From: Eubacteriaceae bacterium
GTDB lineage: Bacteria > Bacillota > Clostridia > Eubacteriales > Eubacteriaceae
Direction of reading: 5' to 3'
DNA: 64,000 bases
NCBI GenBank assembly: GCA_016650045.1
Contig: JAENWK010000003.1
Coordinates: forward strand, 1 to 64,000
Both the position numbers and the translations under genes were made by a program. The notes below the pieces were generated by a model. The model did not search any database. It worked only from the letters and a program-made list of their open reading frames with translations, and was not told the origin of the DNA. This document shows positions 52,556 to 62,516 of this stretch, piece by piece (the first letter of the stretch is position 1; each line of letters starts with the position of its first letter).

Positions 52556-55198
52556 ATGAAAAGCATACTCATTGACGGCAACAGCCTCATATACCGAACA
52601 TTTTACGCCATACATGAAATGTCCAACTCAAAGGGAATACCGACCAATGCCATTTATGGTTTTGTTAATATTTTAGTGAAAATACAAGAAGAATATCAGC
52701 CAGACTATTTAGGCATCGCTTTTGATTTAAATGCTCCAACCTTTAGAAATCTGGCCTATGCCGATTACAAGGGTGGCCGTCATAAAATGCCTGAGGGTTT
52801 GCAGGAACAATTTCCAATTCTCAAGGAACTTCTTGAAAAAATGGGTATCGCTATTCTGGAAATCGAAGGATATGAAGCCGATGATATTATTGGGACTTTG
52901 GCCCGGATTGGTTCAGAAAAAGGTTACCAAACTGAAATTATCACCGGCGACCGTGACGCATTCCAACTAGTGGGACCTAATACAAAGGTTCTCTTCACAA
53001 AAAAAGGGATTTCTCAATTAGACGAGGTTGACGAAGCCTGGATCACTGAAAACTATGGCATGACCCCAAAAGACCTCATTGATTTAAAAGCACTTATGGG
53101 AGATAAATCCGATAATATTCCAGGCATCCCAGGGATTGGCGAAAAAACGGCCATGAAACTCATTCAAAAATATACAACCCTGGAAAATCTCTATGAACAT
53201 ATTGATGAAGAAAAAGGAAAACAAAAGGAAAAGCTCATCAATGGGAAAGAAAATGCGTTTCTAAGTCGGATGCTGGGAACAATCGCTTTGGATGTTCCCG
53301 GGTTTAATGATTTTGAGCGGCTCACTTTCCAACCGCTTTTTAATGATCAGAGTATCGCACTTTTAAAAGAACTGGAATTTAATACCCTGTTATCAAGAAT
53401 AGACGCCACAGAGACCGTTGAAACCATACATAAACCAGTGGAATATGTAGGGGTAAAAAATATTCAGGAAATGGATCAATTAATAAATGCTTTATCAAAA
53501 ACCAAAGAAGTAACGATTTATTATCACCAGGAAGAAACCCTTATTTATTTAGCATTAAAAGTGGCAGAAAACTATTATTACATCAATCCTGAAGAATGTG
53601 AAAAATTTGGTTTTTTTGACAAAATTCGAGAACTGCCAAATTTAAAAACCTTGGAATTCATAAGCCAGGACTTAAAAAATCTCATTCATATTTTTCATAG
53701 ATATGGCATTGAAGATATTAATGATACCTTCGATACCTACATTGCAATCTACTTGTTAAGCCCTGGTGATCAGCGCTATGATCTTAAAACAGCGGCGTAC
53801 AAATACCTGAAACGCGATATTTTAAGTGATGATGAGCTCTTTGGAAAAGGTAAAAGTCTGGTTGAAGCAGATAGTCTGGATGAAGCTCTATTGGCAACCT
53901 ATATGGTTAAAAATTGTGAGACCGTTTATGATCTCAAAGCAGTCCTAACCAATGAACTGGAAAAAGCAGGAATGACCGAACTATACAATACCATAGAAAT
54001 ACCCCTGCTTCATGTGATGGCGTCCATGGAAATTATCGGATTTACGGTGGACTTAAAACAGTTGGAAGCACTTTCGGCTGATTTCGAAAAGAAACTTACC
54101 TTATTAACCCAGGAAATATATGAGCTGGCGGAGAAGTCTGATTTTAATATTAATTCACCCAAACAGCTGGGAGAAGTTCTTTTTGAAGATCTGAAATTAC
54201 CCGTGATTAAAAAAACGAAAACCGGCTATTCCACAAACATTGATGTTCTGGAGCAACTGGTGCTTTTCCACCCCATTATCCAGAAAATTATTGACTATCG
54301 AACTCTTTCAAAACTGGATTCAACCTATGGGCGAGGCTTAATGACCTTTGTTGATCCGAATACCCATAAGATACACTCAACCTTTAATCAAACCGTTGCG
54401 GCCACCGGCAGAATCAGCAGTACAGCACCAAATCTTCAGAACATCCCGATAAAAACAGAAATGGGCCGAGAAATCCGCCGGGTATTTGTGCCATCCGATG
54501 AAAATCATATTTTAGTGGGTGCGGATTATAATCAAATTGAACTTCGCGTGTTGGCGTGTTTGTCAGAGGATGAAAATCTCATTGATACCTTTAAAAATGG
54601 CGAGGATATCCATACCAGAACTGCTTGCGAAATTTTTGATGTGCCGTTGGCAGAGGTTACAAGAGAACAGCGTGGACATGCAAAGGCCATCAATTTCGGA
54701 CTGATTTATGGAAAACAGGCCTTTAGTCTCGGAAAAGATTTGGGGATTTCAAGAAAAGAAGCCCAGGCTTATATTGATCGTTATTTTTCACGATATCCCA
54801 AGATCCAGGCATATTTGGCCAATGTGGTAAAAAAAGCCAAGGAAGATAGCTATGTTACCTCCATATGGGGACGCCGCCGTTATCTTCCAGAGCTGAATTC
54901 CAGAAACGCCATATTAGTTCAGGCCGGGGAACGTATGGCTTTAAACACGCCAATACAAGGAAGTGCCGCCGACATTATCAAACTGGCCATGCTTAAGGTA
55001 TACAACCGAATAAAAAAAGAAAATCTTAAAGCAGAGCTTATTTTACAAGTGCATGATGAGCTTATTATCAATACCCCAAAAGATGAACAGACCCAGGTTG
55101 AACGACTTATTAAGGAAGAAATGGAAAGTGTTGCAGACCTTTGTGTGACTATGACTGTGGACGTTCACAGCGGATCATCCTGGTTTGACTTAAAATAG
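52556..55198 (+). CDS. polA: DNA polymerase I
   Basis: Repair and Okazaki-fragment polymerase. 5'-nuclease domain (about 1-290) with LIDGNSLIYRTFYAIH, EGYEADDIIGTLA and LMGDKSDNIPGIPGIGEKTA. The middle 3'-5' exonuclease-like domain lacks the catalytic DxE (TIYYHQEETLIYL in its place), as in Bacillus-type PolA. Polymerase motifs A (DYNQIELRVLA), B (RGHAKAINFGLIYG) and C (QVHDELI) are intact. 880 aa. coaE follows after 41 nt, a common Firmicutes order. Confidence 0.96.
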   Translation: MKSILIDGNSLIYRTFYAIHEMSNSKGIPTNAIYGFVNILVKIQEEYQPDYLGIAFDLNAPTFRNLAYADYKGGRHKMPEGLQEQFPILKELLEKMGIAILEIEGYEADDIIGTLARIGSEKGYQTEIITGDRDAFQLVGPNTKVLFTKKGISQLDEVDEAWITENYGMTPKDLIDLKALMGDKSDNIPGIPGIGEKTAMKLIQKYTTLENLYEHIDEEKGKQKEKLINGKENAFLSRMLGTIALDVPGFNDFERLTFQPLFNDQSIALLKELEFNTLLSRIDATETVETIHKPVEYVGVKNIQEMDQLINALSKTKEVTIYYHQEETLIYLALKVAENYYYINPEECEKFGFFDKIRELPNLKTLEFISQDLKNLIHIFHRYGIEDINDTFDTYIAIYLLSPGDQRYDLKTAAYKYLKRDILSDDELFGKGKSLVEADSLDEALLATYMVKNCETVYDLKAVLTNELEKAGMTELYNTIEIPLLHVMASMEIIGFTVDLKQLEALSADFEKKLTLLTQEIYELAEKSDFNINSPKQLGEVLFEDLKLPVIKKTKTGYSTNIDVLEQLVLFHPIIQKIIDYRTLSKLDSTYGRGLMTFVDPNTHKIHSTFNQTVAATGRISSTAPNLQNIPIKTEMGREIRRVFVPSDENHILVGADYNQIELRVLACLSEDENLIDTFKNGEDIHTRTACEIFDVPLAEVTREQRGHAKAINFGLIYGKQAFSLGKDLGISRKEAQAYIDRYFSRYPKIQAYLANVVKKAKEDSYVTSIWGRRRYLPELNSRNAILVQAGERMALNTPIQGSAADIIKLAMLKVYNRIKKENLKAELILQVHDELIINTPKDEQTQVERLIKEEMESVADLCVTMTVDVHSGSSWFDLK

Positions 55199-55239
55199 CC
55201 GTTCACCATAAGAAATAATGAGAGGATTCAGGGATCAAC

Positions 55240-55845
55240 ATGAAAATAATTGGTTTAACCGGTGGAATCGCTTCAGGAAAATCAACCATTACCACCATAT
55301 TGCAAAAGCGTTTTAGTTCTATTGTGATCGATGCAGATGAGTTGGCAAGATTGGCCGTTCAAAAGGGGAGCAAAGGTCTTGATAAAATTGTGATGACCTT
55401 TGGTAAGCAGATCCTGAATGATAACGGCGAACTCAACCGAAAGTTGCTGGGAGAGATGATTGCGGAGAATGCGGATATTCGAAAAAAGCTCAATGCTATT
55501 GTTCATCCCGAAGTCAAAAGACTCTATGATGAACAACTCGCTGATTTAGAAAGCAAGGGAGTTCCCATTGTTTTCTTCGATTGTCCCCTTCTTTTTGAAG
55601 TAAATCTCCAGAATACGGTTGATGAAATCATGTTGGTGGTTGCGGATGAAGAAATCCGAATCAATCGTATTATGGCAAGAGACGATGTGTTCAGAGACCA
55701 GGCAGAGAAAAAGATTCAAATGCAGATGCCTGATTCTGAAAAAATAAAATTGGCAAACATCATTATTGAAAACAACGGAACCCTTGATGATTTATTAATT
55801 ACATTCAATGCCTATTTTACCACCCGCAAGCTCGGGGTAAAATAA
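55240..55845 (+). CDS. coaE: Dephospho-CoA kinase
   Basis: Last step of CoA biosynthesis. P-loop GLTGGIASGKST (5-16), IDADELAR, HPEVKRLY and DCPLLFE. 201 aa. AGAGGATTCAGGGATC precedes the ATG. It follows polA and likely shares its transcript. The 219-nt gap after it holds only the tRNA-Leu promoter and weak hairpins. Confidence 0.95.
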   Translation: MKIIGLTGGIASGKSTITTILQKRFSSIVIDADELARLAVQKGSKGLDKIVMTFGKQILNDNGELNRKLLGEMIAENADIRKKLNAIVHPEVKRLYDEQLADLESKGVPIVFFDCPLLFEVNLQNTVDEIMLVVADEEIRINRIMARDDVFRDQAEKKIQMQMPDSEKIKLANIIIENNGTLDDLLITFNAYFTTRKLGVK

Positions 55846-56004
55846 GCAATAGAGTTTTTCGAAGATAATATTTATCTGATTTTATCTGTTATAGTGAACA
55901 GTCCCAGAATGCCACGTTTATTTTTCTTTGGGTTACATAATTTGCTTTGAATTCAGGTTTTATCAACAGGCTGATTGAAGTTTATAAAAACTTTCAATTT
56001 ATGA

Positions 56005-56033
56005 TTGCAATTTTCTGAGAGATCCTTTATAAT
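56005..56033 (+). promoter_or_regulatory. Promoter of the tRNA-Leu gene
   Basis: TTGCAA (56005-56010), 17-nt spacer, TATAAT (56028-56033). Confidence 0.82.
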
Positions 56034-56064
56034 AGTCTTCAGGGTTAAAAACCCAACCATTTGT

Positions 56065-56151
56065 GCGAGGGTGGTGGAACGGCAGACACGCAGGTTTGAG
56101 GGATCTGTTGCAGATAATGCAGTGAGGGTTCAAATCCCTTTCCTCGCACCA
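56065..56151 (+). tRNA. tRNA-Leu (anticodon GAG)
   Basis: 87-nt class II tRNA with encoded CCA. Acceptor GCGAGGG / TCCTCGC, anticodon stem CAGGT / ATCTG around TTGAGGG, anticodon GAG at 56098-56100 (reads CUC and CUU), long variable arm TTGC-AGATAAT-GCA, T-loop TTCAAAT, discriminator A. Confidence 0.96.
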
Positions 56152-56168
56152 ATAATAATGAATCATAG

Positions 56169-56197
56169 GTCGATTGCAAATGCAGTCGGCTTTTTTT
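56169..56197 (+). terminator. Terminator of the tRNA-Leu transcript
   Basis: GTCGATTGCA-AA-TGCAGTCGGC (10 bp with two G-U pairs) then seven T. From here to the trp promoter at 56344 nothing else was recognised. Confidence 0.82.
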
Positions 56198-56343
56198 ATT
56201 TCTTTGAGAAAGTATCCACTGAGATGATATGTTTAAAACAATGAGTGGAGGGTAATTTTAATAACATAGAAAAAATGGCGAGGCAGAAAAAATATTTTAT
56301 ATTAGAAAAAGCTTTAATGATTCCGGTATCATCCAAAAAACAA

Positions 56344-56372
56344 TTGACAAAAATTAAAAATTGCCATATGAT
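56344..56372 (+). promoter_or_regulatory. trp operon promoter
   Basis: TTGACA (56344-56349), 17-nt spacer, TATGAT (56367-56372), the same -35/-10 pair and spacing as the ilvBN promoter. Confidence 0.85.
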
Positions 56373-56378
56373 AATAAG

Positions 56379-56679
56379 AATTTAATAGATCATTAAACCG
56401 TTGACGTGGAGATAACGGTGTATCGTGCAGTAACAGAGAGTAAGGAAAGCTGAGAGCCTTACACAACGCAGAACATCAAATGGACCACTGAGGGCGTAGT
56501 TAAAGGAAAATTTATTTTCTGAGTACTCTATGACGTTTGGCATACGTAAGTTGCAAAGAATATGATAGTATTCTGATAAGTGTACAGAGGATTACTCTGT
56601 AAATTAAGGTGGTACCACGGGTGAATTTTTGCGCTCGTCCTTGACAATTTTATGTTGTCGAGGACGAGCGCTTTTTTTT
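56379..56679 (+). ncRNA. Tryptophan T-box leader (tRNA-Trp-sensing riboswitch)
   Basis: Leader of about 300 nt before trpE. Seen directly: AGTA motif (56429-56432), apical hairpin GTAAGG/CCTTAC (56440-56461), candidate specifier codon TGG (Trp) at 56481-56483 followed by A, the T-box AAGGTGGTACCACGG (56606-56620), and a terminator GCGCTCGTCCT/AGGACGAGCGC (56631-56671) with eight T. Uncharged tRNA-Trp would pair with TGG and with the UGGU of the T-box to form the antiterminator. So the operon is expected to be on when charged tRNA-Trp is scarce. Confidence 0.93.
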
Positions 56680-56701
56680 ATATTTAGAAGGGAGATAAAA
56701 A

Positions 56702-58165
56702 ATGATTAAACCAACCATTGAAGAATCAAGAAAATATTGCAGTGAAAATAAAATTATACCAATCAGCTTAGAACTGTATTCCGATATTAAAACCCCCATT
56801 GAGGTGTTAAAATCATTAAAAGCAACAAGCAAAAAGTGCTTTCTTTTAGAAAGTGTTGAAGGTGGAGAAAAATGGGGCCGTTATTCTTTCCTGGGATTTG
56901 ATCCTGAGCAGAGTATCAAATGTTTAGACGGAGAGGTTGAAATTACAAATGGTCAAACCACCAAGATTCTGGCCGACCACCCCATAGAAGTCCTGAGAAA
57001 TATCCTTGAGGAATGGAAAAGTCCGAAATTAGACTTCTTACCGGTATTTACCGGAGGATTTGTTGGATATATTTCCTATGATTTTGTAAAATATACCGAA
57101 AGAAATCTCAGGCTTGACAATCAGAATCCAGAAGAGTTTGATGATATGAACCTCATGCTTTTTGATAAAGTCATCGCCTTTGATCATCTCAGACAAAAAA
57201 TCATTATTATAGTGAATATTAGAACCGATAATTTAGAAAAAAATTATATTGACGGGGTGATTAAGCTTAAAGAAATTGAAGCGCTCATTAAAAGTTCCAG
57301 CAATACTCAGAATTTCGACGGAGGGCTCACCTCGGAATTCAAACCCCTTTTCACCAAAGATTATTATTGCAGCATGGTTGAAACAGCAAAAGACCACATT
57401 GTTCAGGGAGACATTTTCCAGGCAGTGATCTCAAACCGATTGGAAGCCGATTTCCAGGGAGACCTTTTATCCACCTATCGAGTACTCAGAACCTTGAACC
57501 CTTCACCGTATATGTTCTATATCGATTTTGACCAAATTCAGGTGGCAGGGGCATCTCCGGAAACTTTGGTATCCCTTCGAAACGGTGAGCTGTCCACCTA
57601 TCCCATTGCCGGCACCTGCCCCAGAGGAAAAACTCCGGCCGAAGACGCGGCAAATATTAAAGCACTTTTGGAAAATGAAAAGGAACTGGCAGAGCACAAC
57701 ATGCTGGTTGATCTGGGAAGAAATGATTTAGGAAAAATAAGTGAGTTCGGCACAGTAAAGGTGGAAGGCTATCAGGAAGTTCTTAAATTTTCCCATGTGT
57801 CACATATTGCATCAACGGTTACCGGTATACTGAAATCCGGAATGGATCAAATGGATGCCATTGCCGCAGTGCTTCCGGCAGGAACCCTGTCAGGCGCTCC
57901 CAAAAAACGAGCCATTGAAATCATCAACGAACTGGAAAACCAAAAAAGAGGAGTTTACGGCGGAGCCGTCGGCTACATTGATTTCTCCGGAAACATGGAT
58001 ATGTGTATTGCCATCCGAATGGCAGTAAAGAAGAACAACAAAGTTTACGTTTCAGCGGGAGCAGGCATTGTCGCTGACAGTATTCCCGAGAATGAATATA
58101 ATGAATCATACAATAAGGCCCGAGCCATGGTTGAATCCCTGAAACGTGCCAAGGAGGTGGAATAA
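56702..58165 (+). CDS. trpE: Anthranilate synthase component I
   Basis: Makes anthranilate from chorismate with TrpG-supplied ammonia. The tryptophan feedback motif LLESVEGGEKWGRYSFLG is present (about 48-65), so allosteric inhibition is likely in addition to T-box control. Catalytic part with PSPYMFYID, GASPETLV, GTLSGAPKKRA and SAGAGIVADS. 487 aa. AGGGAG 10 nt upstream. Overlaps trpG by 1 nt. Confidence 0.97.
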   Translation: MIKPTIEESRKYCSENKIIPISLELYSDIKTPIEVLKSLKATSKKCFLLESVEGGEKWGRYSFLGFDPEQSIKCLDGEVEITNGQTTKILADHPIEVLRNILEEWKSPKLDFLPVFTGGFVGYISYDFVKYTERNLRLDNQNPEEFDDMNLMLFDKVIAFDHLRQKIIIIVNIRTDNLEKNYIDGVIKLKEIEALIKSSSNTQNFDGGLTSEFKPLFTKDYYCSMVETAKDHIVQGDIFQAVISNRLEADFQGDLLSTYRVLRTLNPSPYMFYIDFDQIQVAGASPETLVSLRNGELSTYPIAGTCPRGKTPAEDAANIKALLENEKELAEHNMLVDLGRNDLGKISEFGTVKVEGYQEVLKFSHVSHIASTVTGILKSGMDQMDAIAAVLPAGTLSGAPKKRAIEIINELENQKRGVYGGAVGYIDFSGNMDMCIAIRMAVKKNNKVYVSAGAGIVADSIPENEYNESYNKARAMVESLKRAKEVE

Positions 58166-58749
58166 TGATACTAATTATCGATAATTACGACAGCTTTTCC
58201 TACAATCTTTATCAATATGTGGGAATCATTAATCCCGATGTCCGGGTCATTAAAAATGACGAAATGAGTTTAGGTGAAATCGATGCCTTAAATCCCAGTC
58301 ATATTATTATTTCTCCGGGACCGGGTCGACCCAAGGATGCCGGCATCTGTGAAGCAGTGATTGCCGACTTTAAAGAGAAAACACCCATTCTGGGGGTATG
58401 TCTGGGGCATCAGGCCATTTGTGAAGTTTTTGGAGGGGTCATTACCTATGCCAAAACCCTGATGCACGGTAAGCAAAGCTCTGTTCACATAGCCAACGGC
58501 AGTCCCATTTTCCGCGGACTCCCGCCTATTATTGAAGCAGCGCGGTACCATTCCCTGTGTGCTGAGAGAGAAAGTCTGCCCGATGATATTCTCATTATTG
58601 CCGAGGACAACGAAGGCGAAGTGATGGCAGTGAAACATCGACACTATGATATTTACGGGGTGCAATTTCATCCTGAATCCATTTTAACTAAAGATGGTCA
58701 CAAAATCATTGAAAACTTTTTGAAGATTGGAGGGGATACCAATGATTAA
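58165..58749 (+). CDS. trpG: Anthranilate synthase glutamine amidotransferase component
   Basis: Class I glutaminase subunit. Oxyanion motif SPGPGRPKDAG, nucleophile in GVCLGHQAI (about 77-85) and the His-Glu pair in QFHPESI (about 168-174). 194 aa, stand-alone (not fused to trpD). In some Firmicutes this subunit doubles as PabA for folate; no second copy is in this window. Confidence 0.96.
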   Translation: MILIIDNYDSFSYNLYQYVGIINPDVRVIKNDEMSLGEIDALNPSHIIISPGPGRPKDAGICEAVIADFKEKTPILGVCLGHQAICEVFGGVITYAKTLMHGKQSSVHIANGSPIFRGLPPIIEAARYHSLCAERESLPDDILIIAEDNEGEVMAVKHRHYDIYGVQFHPESILTKDGHKIIENFLKIGGDTND

Positions 58750-59758
58750 AGCAGCCATATATGACATGATGAATGGAAAGGATTTATCCCTGGATCAAAC
58801 GCAGGAGGTAATGAATCAGATTATGAATGGCGAAGCCACCAATGCTCAAATCGGTTCGTTTTTGACCGCTATGCGATTAAAGGGCGAAACCATTGATGAG
58901 ATCACTGCCTGTGCCATGGTCATGCGTGAGAAATGCACAAAAATTTATCCAAAAACCGATGTGCTGGACATTGTGGGAACCGGTGGGGATGAAGTCTCAA
59001 CCTTTAATATTTCGACGGTATCTTCTTTTGTGATCGCCGCCGGCGGAGTTCCTGTTGCCAAACACGGAAATCGCAGTGTATCGAGTCAATGCGGCAGTGC
59101 GGATTTATTAGAGGCATTGGGGGTTAATATTAATTTAAGCGCCGAACAAAGTGCAAAAATATTGGACGAAATCGGCATGTGCTTTATGTTTGCACCAACC
59201 TATCATGCCTCGATGAAATATGCCGGGCCGGTGCGAAAAGAATTGGGCATTCGAACTATTTTTAATATTTTGGGTCCACTGGCAAACCCGGCCGGGGCCA
59301 ATATGCAACTTCTTGGCGTCTATGATGAGAACCTGGTGGAACCTCTGGCCAACGTGCTTAATAAGCTGAATGTGAAACGGGGAATGGTGGTTCACGGACA
59401 CGATGGCCTGGATGAAATCACCCTGACGGATACCACCACCATTTGCGAGATTACCGATGGAAAAATCAATAGCTTCTTTATTACCCCGGAACAATTGGGC
59501 CTTAAACGGTGTAAGTTAGCAGATTTGATCGGTGGAGAAAAAGAAGAAAATGCCATCATTGCCTGGGACATTTTAAATGGGCAAAAAGGACCAAAACGTG
59601 ATGTGGTGGTTTTAAATTCCGCATTTTGTTTATATATGTCCCATAATAATATCACCCTTCGAGATTGTGTGAAAATGGCTGAAAATCTCATTGACAGTGG
59701 TTTAGCCAAGAAAAAACTGGAGGAATTCATAAAGTTAACCAATGAGGTAAAGTCATGA
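58742..59758 (+). CDS. trpD: Anthranilate phosphoribosyltransferase
   Basis: Transfers phosphoribosyl from PRPP to anthranilate. PRPP site GTGGDEVSTFNIST (about 79-92), KHGNRSVSSQCGSAD and NILGPLANPAG. About 338 aa. ATG at 58742 follows GGAGGGG; the TTG at 58727 lies on the SD. Overlaps trpG by 8 nt and trpC by 4 nt. Confidence 0.96.
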   Translation: MIKAAIYDMMNGKDLSLDQTQEVMNQIMNGEATNAQIGSFLTAMRLKGETIDEITACAMVMREKCTKIYPKTDVLDIVGTGGDEVSTFNISTVSSFVIAAGGVPVAKHGNRSVSSQCGSADLLEALGVNINLSAEQSAKILDEIGMCFMFAPTYHASMKYAGPVRKELGIRTIFNILGPLANPAGANMQLLGVYDENLVEPLANVLNKLNVKRGMVVHGHDGLDEITLTDTTTICEITDGKINSFFITPEQLGLKRCKLADLIGGEKEENAIIAWDILNGQKGPKRDVVVLNSAFCLYMSHNNITLRDCVKMAENLIDSGLAKKKLEEFIKLTNEVKS

Positions 59759-60531
59759 TACTGGATCGAATCGTCGCGTCCACAAAAATCCGGGTGGCAC
59801 AATTAAAAGAAAATTATGCCCTAGACGTTCTTAAAGAACAGGCAAAGCCGTTGGAACCGCCTTTTTTGTTTGAAAAAGCATTAAGGGTGAATGATATTGC
59901 CTTTATCTGCGAAGTGAAAAAAGCATCCCCTTCCAAAGGGATCATTGCAGTGGATTTTCCCTATGTGAACATTGCCAAAGAATATGAGGCCGCAGGGGCT
60001 AATGCTATTTCGGTTTTAACCGAACCGGAATTTTTTCAGGGGGCCAATGCGTTTTTAATTGAGATCAAAGAAAATGTGAATATTCCAATATTAAGAAAAG
60101 ATTTTATCATTGATGAATCCCAGATTTACGAGTCGAGAATCATCGGAGCTGACGCTATCCTGCTTATTTGTTCAATGCTAGATGAAGAAACCATCAGACA
60201 GTTTATTAAATTGGCGGATGAGCTTGGGATGTCCTGTTTGGTTGAAGCCCATGATGAGGCTGAGGTGCAAAAGGCGATGCACTCTGGGGCACGAGTCATT
60301 GGGGTGAATAACCGTAATCTTAAAACCTTTGAGGTGGATATCAAAAACAGCGTCCGACTTCGCAAAATGGTACCGCCGGAAATTACCTTTGTGTCAGAAA
60401 GTGGGATTAACACACCGGAAGACATTAAAATTATACGAGAAAATGGGACGAATGCTGTATTAATTGGTGAAATACTGATGCGAAGTGGTGACAAATCCCT
60501 GGAAATAAAGAAATTAAAGGGATTCGATTAA
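59755..60531 (+). CDS. trpC: Indole-3-glycerol phosphate synthase
   Basis: TIM-barrel enzyme closing the indole ring. CEVKKASPSKGII with the catalytic Lys (about 51-63), LRKDFIIDE with the general-acid Lys, GVNNRNLKTFEVD, and SESGI. 258 aa, stand-alone. It starts on the trpD stop. The palindromic repeat copy B begins directly after its stop. Confidence 0.96.
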   Translation: MILDRIVASTKIRVAQLKENYALDVLKEQAKPLEPPFLFEKALRVNDIAFICEVKKASPSKGIIAVDFPYVNIAKEYEAAGANAISVLTEPEFFQGANAFLIEIKENVNIPILRKDFIIDESQIYESRIIGADAILLICSMLDEETIRQFIKLADELGMSCLVEAHDEAEVQKAMHSGARVIGVNNRNLKTFEVDIKNSVRLRKMVPPEITFVSESGINTPEDIKIIRENGTNAVLIGEILMRSGDKSLEIKKLKGFD

Positions 60532-60691
60532 TGACAATTGCGAAAGTACTGTGAGCTTCGCTGTCTGTTTACATGAAACATTTTTTACACTATACGTCGT
60601 ACAGTTCGTTGAACTGTTCGCCTATACGTTACAAAAATGTTTATGAAAACTGACATCAAAGCAATTTACGTTTATTTTTATAAAATTGTCA
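60532..60691. repeat. Structured palindromic repeat, copy B, inside the trp operon
   Basis: 160-nt imperfect palindrome bounded by TGACAATT (60532-60539) and AATTGTCA (60684-60691). Inside: long arms of about 33 nt (60562-60596 and 60621-60654) that pair with few mismatches, and a central ACAGTTC-GTT-GAACTGT hairpin. It fills most of the 196-nt trpC-trpF gap, the only real gap in the operon. It shares TGTCTG, CATG, TCGTACAG and CTGTTCGCC in order with the reverse complement of copy A. Confidence 0.75.
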
Positions 60692-60727
60692 AACGTCTAA
60701 ATATTATTAGAAATAAGAAGGTAAAGC

Positions 60728-61339
60728 ATGACTAAAATAAAAATATGCGGACTCACCAGGATTGAAGATATTGATGCTGTCAATGAAGCCAAGCCGGATT
60801 ATATCGGGTTTGTGTTTGCAAAAAGTAAACGACAAGTTGATTTTGAAACTGCAAAGTGTTTAAAATCAGGACTGAGTCAAGAAATCAAAGCGGTTGGGGT
60901 CTTTGTAAATCAGCCGATGGAAGAGATCATTGCTTTGGCAAATGAAAAAGTGATTGATGTCATTCAGCTTCATGGTGATGAAGATGAAGACACGATTGCC
61001 AGACTGAGAGAAGTGGTTTCATTGCCTATCATAAAAGCCATAAGAATCAGCCAAAAAAGTGATGTCAAAAAAACAAGTGCGGATTTTATGCTGTTTGATA
61101 CCTATGATAAAGATCACTATGGCGGCTCGGGTGTGAGCTTCAATTGGGAAGTGTTACAAGGTTATGAAGGAGACTTCTTTTTAGCCGGGGGACTAAACAG
61201 TGAAAATATCGCAGAGGCCATTAAAAGGGTCAAACCATATTGTGTGGATATCAGCAGCGGGGTTGAAACCAATGGGCATAAGGATCAAAAAAAAATTAGT
61301 GAGATAGTAGAAAAAGTAAGGAGAATAAATTATGAGTAA
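60728..61339 (+). CDS. trpF: Phosphoribosylanthranilate isomerase
   Basis: TIM-barrel Amadori isomerase between TrpD and TrpC. KICGLTR with the catalytic Cys (about 5-11), [26 protein letters not shown] with the catalytic Asp, and [10 protein letters not shown]. 203 aa. AAGAAGG precedes the ATG; it ends 8 nt inside trpB. Position after the repeat may set its expression apart from trpEGDC. Confidence 0.96.
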   Translation: MTKIKICGLTRIEDIDAVNEAKPDYIGFVFAKSKRQVDFETAKCLKSGLSQEIKAVGVFVNQPMEEIIALANEKVIDVIQLHGDEDEDTIARLREVVSLPIIKAIRISQKSDVKKTSADFMLFDTYDKDHYGGSGVSFNWEVLQGYEGDFFLAGGLNSENIAEAIKRVKPYCVDISSGVETNGHKDQKKISEIVEKVRRINYE

Positions 61340-62516
61340 AGGAAAATTTGGCGTTCATGGAGGGCAGTACATTCCTGAAACATTAATGAATGCAATCATC
61401 GAACTTGAAAAAGCTTATACATTTTATAAACAGGATAAGGAATTTCAGGATGAGCTCACTGAGCTGTTAAACGACTATGCAGGGCGTCCCTCACGGTTAT
61501 ACTTTGCGAAAAAGATGACTGAAGATTTGGGCGGAGCAAAAATATATTTAAAAAGAGAAGATTTAAACCATACCGGTTCACATAAAATTAATAACGTGCT
61601 TGGCCAGGCGCTTCTTGCAAAAAGAATGGGTAAAACACGACTTATTGCCGAAACCGGTGCCGGTCAACACGGCGTGGCAACAGCCACTGCGGCGGCTCTC
61701 ATGGGTTTTGAATGTGAAATATTTATGGGAAAAGAAGATACGGATCGACAGGCACTCAATGTTTATCGAATGAAGCTGTTAGGGGCAAAGGTTAATGTGG
61801 TAACTTCGGGAACCATGACCCTTAAAGATGCAGTTAATGATACCATGCGAGAATGGACCAAACGGGTTGAAGATACGCATTACGTTTTAGGTTCAGTTAT
61901 GGGGCCTCATCCCTTTCCGGAAATTGTCCGTGATTTTCAAAGCATTATCAGTAAAGAAGCAAGACAGCAAATTCTTGAGAAAGAGGGGAAGTTACCGAAT
62001 GCCATTATCGCCTGTGTCGGCGGAGGAAGCAACGCCATTGGCGCTTTTTATAACTTTATTCCCGACCAAGAGGTGCGCCTCATCGGTTGTGAAGCCGCCG
62101 GCAAAGGAGTGGATACAGCCTTACATGCCGCTACCATTACCAAGGGAAGTCTGGGGATTTTTCACGGCATGAAATCCTATTTCTGTCAGGACGAATATGG
62201 GCAGATCGCACCGGTTTATTCCATTTCAGCCGGGCTTGATTATCCGGGCATCGGTCCGGAACATGCACATTTATTTGATACTAAACGAGCGGAATACGTG
62301 CCGATTACCGATGATGAAGCCGTAGATGCATTTGAATATCTGTCAAAAACTGAAGGGATTATTCCAGCCATTGAATCCGCCCATGCAGTTGCCTATGTCA
62401 TGGTTCTTGCACCAACCATGAAAAAGGATGAGATCATCATCATCAATTTATCCGGTCGCGGTGACAAAGATGTGGCAGCAATTGCACGCTATAAGGGAGA
62501 AGATATCCATGAATAA
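61332..62516 (+). CDS. trpB: Tryptophan synthase beta chain
   Basis: PLP enzyme joining indole with serine. PLP lysine in [17 protein letters not shown] (about 78-94), [16 protein letters not shown], phosphate loop GGGSNAIG, and the C-terminal SGRGDKD. 394 aa, TrpB1 type matched to a TrpA partner. Overlaps trpF and trpA by 8 nt each. Confidence 0.97.
   Translation: MSKGKFGVHGGQYIPETLMNAIIELEKAYTFYKQDKEFQDELTELLNDYAGRPSRLYFAKKMTEDLGGAKIYLKREDLNHTGSHKINNVLGQALLAKRMGKTRLIAETGAGQHGVATATAAALMGFECEIFMGKEDTDRQALNVYRMKLLGAKVNVVTSGTMTLKDAVNDTMREWTKRVEDTHYVLGSVMGPHPFPEIVRDFQSIISKEARQQILEKEGKLPNAIIACVGGGSNAIGAFYNFIPDQEVRLIGCEAAGKGVDTALHAATITKGSLGIFHGMKSYFCQDEYGQIAPVYSISAGLDYPGIGPEHAHLFDTKRAEYVPITDDEAVDAFEYLSKTEGIIPAIESAHAVAYVMVLAPTMKKDEIIIINLSGRGDKDVAAIARYKGEDIHE

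Noticed and set aside
53300..53640. Damaged proofreading domain of PolA as a novelty
   Set aside because: Loss of 3'-5' exonuclease residues is common in Firmicutes PolA.
56005..56244. 79-aa open frame on the plus strand
   Set aside because: It reads straight through tRNA-Leu and its terminator, and has low-complexity sequence.
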